The notes beneath the pieces are model-generated. The model was given only the letters and a program-made list of their open reading frames with translations. It ran no database searches and had not been told where the DNA came from. Both the position numbers and the translations under genes were made by a program. Shown in pieces: positions 46,449 to 51,426 of a DNA stretch of 51,426 bases; positions within the stretch are counted from its first letter, which is position 1; each line of letters begins with the position of its first letter. Source of the stretch: Pleurocapsa sp. MO_226.B13 (GTDB lineage Bacteria; Cyanobacteriota; Cyanobacteriia; Cyanobacteriales; Xenococcaceae); contig JASJEI010000013.1 of NCBI GenBank assembly GCA_030064795.1, positions 1 through 51,426 of the forward strand, given 5' to 3'.

Positions 46449-49058
46449 TTACTCCCACAGCAGAACGGAAGGCAGGTCATCGTTGGCTAAGCGCAGCAAC
46501 TCGTAGCCAATCCCAGCCGTACCCTGGAAAAAACCGGGATTAAACACCGAATTGGGCAAGTTGGGAAACAGTTGATAAGCTCCTGTTTGTTTGGCTCTGG
46601 CAACGATATTATTTGCTTGTTGCCGAGCAACCTGACACCAATCTGGACTATTGAGTCGCCTGGCTCCAACCAACAGCACCTCAATTCGACCTGAGTTCCC
46701 ACAACAGAGATGATCGATCGACTGCAATCCCTGCTTCTGAGTGGTTTGCAGGGCGATTTCAATTTCACGCTTGATTTCCGGTGTCTCCACAATTCCTAAG
46801 CTACCCAAACGCCCCAACCCGATTCCGACCGCACCGTGACACCATTGAACCGGAAAAGTAGGGTTTCCGTCCGGACTAAAGCCACGCAAATCAGGCCAGT
46901 TAGCTTGTGATTTGGAAAAAACACTGCGTTCATAGTCAATCCCTTCTAGTGCGGCATTCCGGTAGCGGGAATCATCGGTAGCGGCATATAGTCGTAAGAG
47001 AGCGTAAGCGATACCGGCGGCACCGTGGGAGAAGCCAGTCAGGGGGGTTTCAGATATCGTTTTCCAAGCTTTAGGCTCTTCTTCCAGGTTAATTTGATGG
47101 TTGAGGAGGTGTTGCCCACAGGCGATCGCTTTCTCTAAAACCGTTACCTCACCAGTGGCTTCATAGAGAGCCAGCAATCCGAGGATGCCTCCCGCTACAC
47201 CACCGATAATATCTAAGGCTTCGTCAGCCGCGATCGAAGCTGATGTGATGTCAGCCGCTAAGACTCGAGCATCCGTGATTAGGGTCTCGTCCGCTAGAAA
47301 TTGACTCACCTTTACCAAGGCATAGAGAATTGAGCCCACCCCAGACGCACCGCCTAACCCCATCAGCCGAGCAAAGCGTTGCCGCGATTGGGAATCCATG
47401 CTGCGGAGGTGCCGACGTAAAGGCTGCAATACCCGCCAGGACAGATCCCTAAAGTGGTCCTCTTGAGTGACCCGATACAGTCCAGCCAAGAACAGTGCCA
47501 CGCCGCAGCGCCCATCGTATAAACTGTCATTGAGTATCTGAAGTTGGAAGCGATTTGCTTGCGGCACAAACCCCATGCCAATCCAGTTAAGGTTCCCATC
47601 TGCATCTTGTATGGCTCTCACTTCGAGTTCGGCGGCGATCGCCCGTGCTTCTTGAATCAATTGCTCGGCACTGAGCAGTGGCAGAGCGTCTGCTTGCCAG
47701 GGCTGACTTTCATCTGTTGAAGATTGGGCTACTCTGACAGAGAAAGCACCTTGAATAATGGCAACTTGTTGAGCGAGATTTGTTTCATCCAGAGCTTGAA
47801 ATTGTGCTACAACCTCTTGGTAACTAGGTTGCTTAAAGTACTGGGGAATGGCTTGGATATTTTTTAGCTCCAGTGCATCGCTGTTTGTATTGGCAGTAAA
47901 AAAGGGAATATCAAGCTGTTCCATTGCCCGCAGTTCAGCCCTCAAGATTGACCAAGCATCGGGCTGCTGGTGGGCTACCACAAAGGCTCGACTCAGATGA
48001 TCTAGCTCGATGCTGTAGTCAGCTCCAGTCTTGAGATAATCAGGTATCCATGTGTTTTGTAACTGATTCCAGGCCACTTCCAATCCTAAATCTTTGGGCT
48101 TGTAAACGAGTTTGAGGCCCGATTCAAAGGTGAGCAGAATGACGGTTCGCCCTTGATTATGGGGATCGGAAAGAGATGTTTCGATTTCAGCAACTTTACC
48201 CACAGGAGAGTTTTCCTGGTTCTCCTGACTGAAAACCTGCTGAATATCGGTTCGATCGGTTGCCAGCCGTTGGCTGAATTCAGCCGTAGCTTCCACCCAA
48301 AACTCTACAGCAACTGCTATTAATCGACCCAATACGGGATAGGTTTGAAAGAAACCGAACAAGCCATCCTGCAGCAGTCCGTTCACAAACTGATTGTACT
48401 GAGTTTTGCGCTCGTCCGTTTCTGCTTCGATACTCAATCGATCTAGTAAATTTTGCTCGAAGGAACGGACTTTAAAGAACTCAAAATCCAGGGTTTTAGC
48501 GGACAGTTGAGCGAGGCGTTGCAATAGGCTGCGCTCTAGATAAGTGTAAGCTTTTTCTGAGAGAACGGATAAGGGCAGATTCTCTGTCGTGAGTTGAGCA
48601 GTGCCTAGACGAATGAGCAGATTTTGTCTGGCTACTTGAATGGCGGGTAATAAAACATCTTCAAAGGGGATTGGATTATCTGAGGCTGTCGGCCAGGATG
48701 TTTCAGCGTTCGGCTCAAAGCCTGCTGCTGTTTGCATGATTTGCCGAAGCGTTTCTGCCCATGGGGGTAAAGGCTGCCCCGCTGCCAACTGGACTTTTCC
48801 AAGACGAGGACGAATGTCGTCAAGATTCAGCCCTTCCCACTGTAAGCGTTTGTGCAAAATTTCTCGCTTGTTTTCATGGGCGACTGTTTGACACCAGCGA
48901 TCGCAACGACGCTCGATTTCCGCTTGACTGTTCTGATTGGGGTCAACTACAAAGCGATCGCAATTCAGCCGTTCCCAGAGGAAACTAGCATCGGCAACGA
49001 TGGAGATTAAATCGGTGTCAGTCAATTGAGTTGGAGTTGCAACTAATGTCTGTGACAT
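46449..49058 (-). CDS. lanM: Class II lanthipeptide synthetase LanM with missing dehydratase core
   Basis: The protein has 869 residues; LanM enzymes usually exceed 1,000. The C-terminal LanC-like cyclase (about 510-869) is complete: F-S-H-G-A-A-G, W-C-H-G (Cys740) and C-C-G-N-S-G (Cys785, Cys786). This is the three-Cys zinc set of CCG-type enzymes such as ProcM, which tolerate many substrates. The N-terminal dehydratase runs normally to L-K-L-V-Y-K-P-K-D (320-323). About 20 residues later it resumes at Y-L-K-T-G ... I-E-L-D-H-L-S-R-A-F-V and D-I-P-F-F-T-A, which belong to the end of that domain. The intervening block (Y-G-W-V-E, D-x-H-x-E-N, and the D-x-E metal site) is absent, so Ser/Thr phosphorylation and elimination are probably lost. 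Confidence 0.9.
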   Translation of the reverse strand: MSQTLVATPTQLTDTDLISIVADASFLWERLNCDRFVVDPNQNSQAEIERRCDRWCQTVAHENKREILHKRLQWEGLNLDDIRPRLGKVQLAAGQPLPPWAETLRQIMQTAAGFEPNAETSWPTASDNPIPFEDVLLPAIQVARQNLLIRLGTAQLTTENLPLSVLSEKAYTYLERSLLQRLAQLSAKTLDFEFFKVRSFEQNLLDRLSIEAETDERKTQYNQFVNGLLQDGLFGFFQTYPVLGRLIAVAVEFWVEATAEFSQRLATDRTDIQQVFSQENQENSPVGKVAEIETSLSDPHNQGRTVILLTFESGLKLVYKPKDLGLEVAWNQLQNTWIPDYLKTGADYSIELDHLSRAFVVAHQQPDAWSILRAELRAMEQLDIPFFTANTNSDALELKNIQAIPQYFKQPSYQEVVAQFQALDETNLAQQVAIIQGAFSVRVAQSSTDESQPWQADALPLLSAEQLIQEARAIAAELEVRAIQDADGNLNWIGMGFVPQANRFQLQILNDSLYDGRCGVALFLAGLYRVTQEDHFRDLSWRVLQPLRRHLRSMDSQSRQRFARLMGLGGASGVGSILYALVKVSQFLADETLITDARVLAADITSASIAADEALDIIGGVAGGILGLLALYEATGEVTVLEKAIACGQHLLNHQINLEEEPKAWKTISETPLTGFSHGAAGIAYALLRLYAATDDSRYRNAALEGIDYERSVFSKSQANWPDLRGFSPDGNPTFPVQWCHGAVGIGLGRLGSLGIVETPEIKREIEIALQTTQKQGLQSIDHLCCGNSGRIEVLLVGARRLNSPDWCQVARQQANNIVARAKQTGAYQLFPNLPNSVFNPGFFQGTAGIGYELLRLANDDLPSVLLWE

Positions 49059-49096
49059 TCTCTAAATCCTCGTCTTAAGAATGGACTCTACTCGAG

Positions 49097-49283
49097 CTAG
49101 TTCGTATTCGTACATAAAGTGGGGACTTGGCTCCCAGTGCACTGTAGGTCAGTTGGTCCACCCCCCGATACCATCAAAAGTTCTGCTTCTGAGAGTTTTT
49201 GCCCTAAGTGCTTATAAGAGGGTTCTTTGGGTTGTATGGACTGAACTGCCTGTAGTTTGTTTTTTTTGGGGTTGATTTTTCAT
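49097..49283 (-). pseudogene. lanA: Cys-containing lanthipeptide precursor, frameshifted at A8
   Basis: The ATG at 49283 has a GGAGGAAAT site. As written, the frame gives M-K-N-Q-P-Q-K-K-Q-T-T and stops after 23 codons (49212). Removing one A from the run of eight A residues (about 49260-49267) yields one 61-residue peptide. Its leader ends K-L-S-E-A-E-L-L-M-V-S-G-G and its core is GPTDLQCTGSQVPTLCTNTN, with two Cys and six Ser/Thr, as in a class II lanthipeptide. It stops 38 bp before lanM on the same strand. It could be a mutant, a phase-variable gene, read by polymerase slippage on the A tract, or a sequencing error. Confidence 0.78.
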
Positions 49284-49344
49284 CGAATTTCCTCCAACTA
49301 AGAATGTGGAATCTGATTGATAGGTTAAAGCAGGTACGCTACTC

Positions 49345-50220
49345 TCATACGATCTCAGTTTCAACCCGCATAATGGTATTGTCGTCAATGGATAAATTGT
49401 TCGATTGCACACCCACTATAGTGAGGATATCGGTGTCGTTAAATCTCACCTCAGTCGCCGTTACACCACTAGCCAGTGTGACATCTACAATCTCTGAGTC
49501 GTCTACTTCAGAGAACCCAAAGACAACTACTTTTTCCCCTACTTCAAGGTCAAAGATTGCATCTTTTTCAAAACCACGACTATAGATAAAGAGGTCTTTA
49601 TCTGCATCGCCCCACATCTCGTCACTACCTCTGCCTCCGCTAATAACATCCCTACCGTCTCCTCCAAGAACAAGATCGTCCCCATTGAGCCCTAGTAGGA
49701 CATCAGCACCCCCTTTCCCATCAATGAAATCGCCGTTGTCAGTGCCAAACAATAGGTCTGTTCCGTCAGTCCCCTCAATTGAATTGAGGATGTTGTAAGT
49801 AATATCTTGTTGCCCACCCCCATTCTCAAAAGTCGCTCCAAATTCAACGGTCTGCGCCCCTTGGTCCAATTCCAACCCAAAATAGTCACCCACTTGTACA
49901 AAGGTGACGACAAAGTCCTCAAACTCGGGATTGATGTCAGCTAAGATTGGGAATTCATCATTCGTGGGATCTTCATCTTCCAGGTTGTCCCCTAAATCGG
50001 GGTCAGCTACCATGACTATGCTCGGATCGCCCATAAATGACGCATTTGTCACTGTCTCGCCAGTAGAACGTGGCAACCGATCGTAGCTTAGTGAATCGTC
50101 CGTTGCTTGCCTGTAATCTTCAATATTACCAGGCGTCATATCCTCACCATTGATGCGAACAAATTGTTCCCTTATCCCACTCATCTCGTCGTTCACTAGA
50201 GGTAGAGCAACTTCTAGCAA
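49345..50220 (-). CDS. RTX-like calcium-binding protein
   Basis: The frame has 291 residues from a TTG at 50220, about 10 bp after AGGAGA; the ATG at 50184 is an alternative. The frame is open further upstream without an ATG. The N-terminal ~130 residues are acidic and unassigned. The middle carries RTX nonapeptides (G-T-D-G-T-D-L-L-F-G-T-D-N-G-D-F, G-G-K-G-A-D-V-L-L-G, N-G-D-D-L-V-L-G-G-D-G-R-D, G-G-R-G-S-D) that bind Ca2+ in type I-secreted proteins. The C-terminus is beta-rich and could carry a secretion signal. It lies between P11 and lanA on the same strand, so it belongs to the RiPP operon by position. No TolC/HlyB genes are in the window. Confidence 0.8.
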   Translation of the reverse strand: MLEVALPLVNDEMSGIREQFVRINGEDMTPGNIEDYRQATDDSLSYDRLPRSTGETVTNASFMGDPSIVMVADPDLGDNLEDEDPTNDEFPILADINPEFEDFVVTFVQVGDYFGLELDQGAQTVEFGATFENGGGQQDITYNILNSIEGTDGTDLLFGTDNGDFIDGKGGADVLLGLNGDDLVLGGDGRDVISGGRGSDEMWGDADKDLFIYSRGFEKDAIFDLEVGEKVVVFGFSEVDDSEIVDVTLASGVTATEVRFNDTDILTIVGVQSNNLSIDDNTIMRVETEIV

Positions 50221-50249
50221 TGTCGGGAAATCTCCTGGTTGTCCTCCGA

Positions 50250-50475
50250 TTAAAATTGAGAGCCATCGACCACGCTAACCAGCGTCTCATTATGTTGCCT
50301 ACGTATCCCAGAGCCTGCGATCGCTTCTAAATGTTTACCGATAATACTTCCTCCCGCGATCGCCTCTAGTTGTGCGCTTTGTGAGTTTCCCTTTCAGTTG
50401 AACCAAGGATTGCCGCGAGCGGATTTTTTCTGGTGTTGTCGCCACCGTAAATTTCTGCCGTTTTTGTGTAGACAT
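50250..50475 (-). pseudogene. RiPP-type precursor P11, frameshifted, with duplicated junction
   Basis: The start at 50475 opens a standard leader (M-S-T-Q-K-R-Q-K-F-T ... G-K-L-T) that shifts frame at K-G-K-L-T-K-R and stops at 50335. One base fewer restores Q-L-E-A-I-A-G-G-S-I-I-G-K-H-L-E-A-I-A-G-S, a doubled junction. The core is then G-I-R-R-Q-H-N-E-T-L-V-S-V-V-D-G-S-Q-F, the best-preserved H-N-E box, with the stop ending at 50250. Both junctions contain HIP1. Cys-free. Confidence 0.75.
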
Positions 50476-50794
50476 GAGTATATATTCTTATGGCAGCCTA
50501 CCAGCTTACTATGAGATCCATCTACTTGCTTTGTCCTTGCTCCATAAACTCAATCAATTGGACTTTGGACAAAATTTGATTTTTTGTCTTTTATTTCCAA
50601 GTATGTTTGATTATTTCAATCAATAGTTCAGTAAAATTCAGGACTTGGAAAACTCAGTTAAATTCAGGTTTGGACTAGGGTGTTGATTCTGTAGCAGGCG
50701 ATCGCTTTAACTTGTCCCTGTCTCATCTTTAAATAAAGGTTTTTGGTTGCTTGTCACCCCGTGAGGCGGCGATTGCGCGGAAGCGCACTGGCTT
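50476..50794. other. Interval between P11 and P12 with repeat elements
   Basis: About 320 bp. It holds the uninterrupted MITE copy (50558-50676), the 38-bp two-hairpin repeat (50769-50806, running into P12) and a stray HIP1 near 50699. That HIP1 is in a frame reading K-A-I-A, possibly the ghost of another precursor junction. Confidence 0.5.
50558..50676. mobile_element. Uninterrupted copy of the 22.9-kb MITE
   Basis: The copy begins with the TTGGACTTTGGACAAAA terminal repeat and matches, in reverse orientation, the outer element at 22909-23221 through CAGGTTTGGACT. The far terminal repeat is missing, so this copy is slightly truncated. It contains ATTTTGTC only once, confirming the target duplication of the nested element in the other copy. 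Confidence 0.85.
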
Positions 50795-50806
50795 TCAGCC
50801 AATCGC
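50769..50806. repeat. 38-bp two-hairpin repeat inserted in precursor P12
   Basis: On the plus strand the layout is GCGATT, hairpin GCGC-ggaa-GCGC, ACT, hairpin GGCT-ttc-AGCC, AATCGC. It has the same length, order and ends as 1854-1891. It occupies exactly the position where sister precursors have GCGATCGC in the E-A-I-A codons, so it appears to have split a HIP1 site. Confidence 0.75.
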
Positions 50807-50917
50807 CTCTAATTGCTCTTCAGTAAGTTTCCCTTCGACTTGAACAAAGGTCTTATCTTGGGGGGTTTTTTCTGGTGTAGCAGTGGCAGGGAATTTTTCT
50901 CGTTTTTGTTTAGACAT
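50795..50917 (-). pseudogene. RiPP-type precursor P12, interrupted at the leader/core junction
   Basis: The leader is intact (M-S-K-Q-K-R-E-K-F-P ... V-E-G-K-L-T-E-E-Q-L-E-A-I), then reads G-stop inside the two-hairpin repeat. Beyond the repeat the frame resumes as A-I-A-A-S-R-G-D-K-Q-P-K-T-F-I-stop if the repeat is removed, which gives an A-I-A-A junction and a 13-residue core. RBS AAGGAG. Confidence 0.75.
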
Positions 50918-50959
50918 TAGTTTCTCCTTCAATTCCAATGAATTTCAATTGTGGATTAG

Positions 50960-51106
50960 TTAACCAACGATGGTGTCTTCACCGTCTATTGCTCCTCCAG
51001 CGATCGCTTCTAGTTGAGCTTCAGTTAGCTGAACCAAGGGCTTTTCTGGGCAAGTTTTTTCTGGTGTAGCAGTAGCCGTAAATTTGTCTGGCTTTGGTTT
51101 AGACAT
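50960..51106 (-). CDS. RiPP-type precursor P13
   Basis: The 48-residue peptide is the first precursor of the right cluster and probably the first gene of the run towards lanM. Leader M-S-K-P-K-P-D-K-F-T-A-T-A-T-P-E-K ... V-Q-L-T-E-A-Q-L-E-A-I-A-G-G; core A-I-D-G-E-D-T-I-V-G, acidic and Cys-free. There is one Cys, but it is in the leader. AAGGAGGAACTG site upstream, HIP1 at the junction. Confidence 0.8.
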   Translation of the reverse strand: MSKPKPDKFTATATPEKTCPEKPLVQLTEAQLEAIAGGAIDGEDTIVG

Positions 51107-51332
51107 CAGTTCCTCCTTCATCAAGATTTGTTGATGGTTAATGGTTGATGGTTAATGGTTAATTGTTGACTGTTGACTGTCTTATATAAACCCCGTCCAC
51201 ATTGAAAACAGGAGTTTTAACAAAAACGAATAGTTTAAAATCCAACCTTAGACTTACTACTCACTACTCCCTACTCCCTACTTAAAATAGTTAACTGAAA
51301 AACTACAGGTTTCAAACTAGATGCGGTTTAAG
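51107..51332. promoter_or_regulatory. Upstream region of the RiPP operon with short tandem repeats
   Basis: About 225 bp upstream of P13 contain a short tandem tract (51130-51180) of TTGATGGTTAATGG and TTGACTG units, plus a CTACTCCCTACT direct repeat near 51260-51283. A tract like this next to a promoter can vary in length. No clear -10 or -35 element is asserted. Confidence 0.4.
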
Positions 51333-51425
51333 TTAAGGTTCTCTTAGCAAAGAACTATTGAAAATCAGTGCTTCTGCTGCTTGCTGTTGAGCTTCTGTAT
51401 AGTTAAGAGATTGGCGATCGGACAC
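51333..51425 (-). CDS. C-terminal end of an unidentified protein (partial)
   Basis: An open frame enters from the right edge on the minus strand and stops at 51333. Its last residues read N-Y-T-E-A-Q-Q-Q-A-A-E-A-L-I-F-N-S-S-L-L-R-E-P. It is helical and Gln/Ala-rich, and I cannot assign it. It is the gene immediately upstream of the RiPP operon on the same strand. Confidence 0.45.
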   Translation of the reverse strand: MSDRQSLNYTEAQQQAAEALIFNSSLLREP

Positions 51426-51426
51426 A

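Noticed and set aside
49081..49275. Plus-strand open frame opposite lanA
   Set aside because: It is antisense to the frame-restored lanA, which has a ribosome-binding site, double-glycine leader and Cys-rich core.
40465..51106. Diversity-generating retroelement behind the variable cores
   Set aside because: No reverse transcriptase, template repeat or Avd-like gene is present; core changes include frameshifts and duplications rather than A-specific substitutions.

Overview
The window comes from a cyanobacterium. The evidence is the very frequent HIP1 octamer GCGATCGC, together with cyanobacterial families: a PatA-type regulator, a CBS-CP12 fusion, DUF4278, DUF3769 (LptD-like), MgtC, a PRC-barrel protein and a large NB-ARC/WD40 protein. 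The many interspersed repeats fit a unicellular or baeocyte-forming lineage with a large, mobile genome, but I cannot name the genus.

Layout. 1-3.2 kb: cytochrome P460-like protein, a small-molecule-kinase-like protein and a PATAN/receiver regulator. 3.6-6.7 kb: a probable sulfation operon (arylsulfotransferase-like propeller, small membrane protein, membrane-anchored PAPS-type sulfotransferase). 6.8-11.9 kb: alpha/beta hydrolase, a large GH63-like glucosidase carrying an in-frame palindromic repeat, and a second hydrolase. 12.1-19.6 kb: stress and membrane genes, several broken: a K+ uptake TrkA/TrkH pair damaged at both ends, a decapitated exported protein, and groES followed by a groEL cut in half by an IS1182-like element. 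21.6-33.9 kb: transporters (MFS, MgtC, SLC13, MscS), a periplasmic binding protein, a ketopantoate-reductase-like/sulfotransferase pair, and at least two MITE-like elements, one nested inside another with a clean 8-bp target duplication. 34-39 kb: GH116 glucosidase and LptD-like DUF3769 protein.

39.2-51.1 kb is the accessory highlight, a class II lanthipeptide (LanM) locus of odd design. On the minus strand, in transcription order, it has three short leader-type precursors, an RTX-like calcium-binding protein, a Cys-containing lanthipeptide precursor hidden by a one-base frameshift in an A8 run, and lanM. A plus-strand NB-ARC/14-WD40 gene follows, then ten more minus-strand precursor genes or fragments and a GT1-type glycosyltransferase. 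The 13 arrayed precursors share a conserved leader ending L-E-A-I-A-G-G, but their cores have no cysteine and are short, variable, truncated or frameshifted. Several keep an unrecognised H-N-E-(T/S/I)-x-V box. The LanM has an intact CCG-type cyclase domain but seems to lack the middle of its dehydratase domain. The leader/core junction of nearly every precursor is encoded by a HIP1 site, and one such site is interrupted by a small two-hairpin repeat. The locus is therefore either a decaying lanthipeptide system or a repurposed, rapidly shuffling precursor array working with a partial LanM and a glycosyltransferase.

Precursors are called P1-P13 from left to right, and lanA is the Cys-containing precursor next to lanM.
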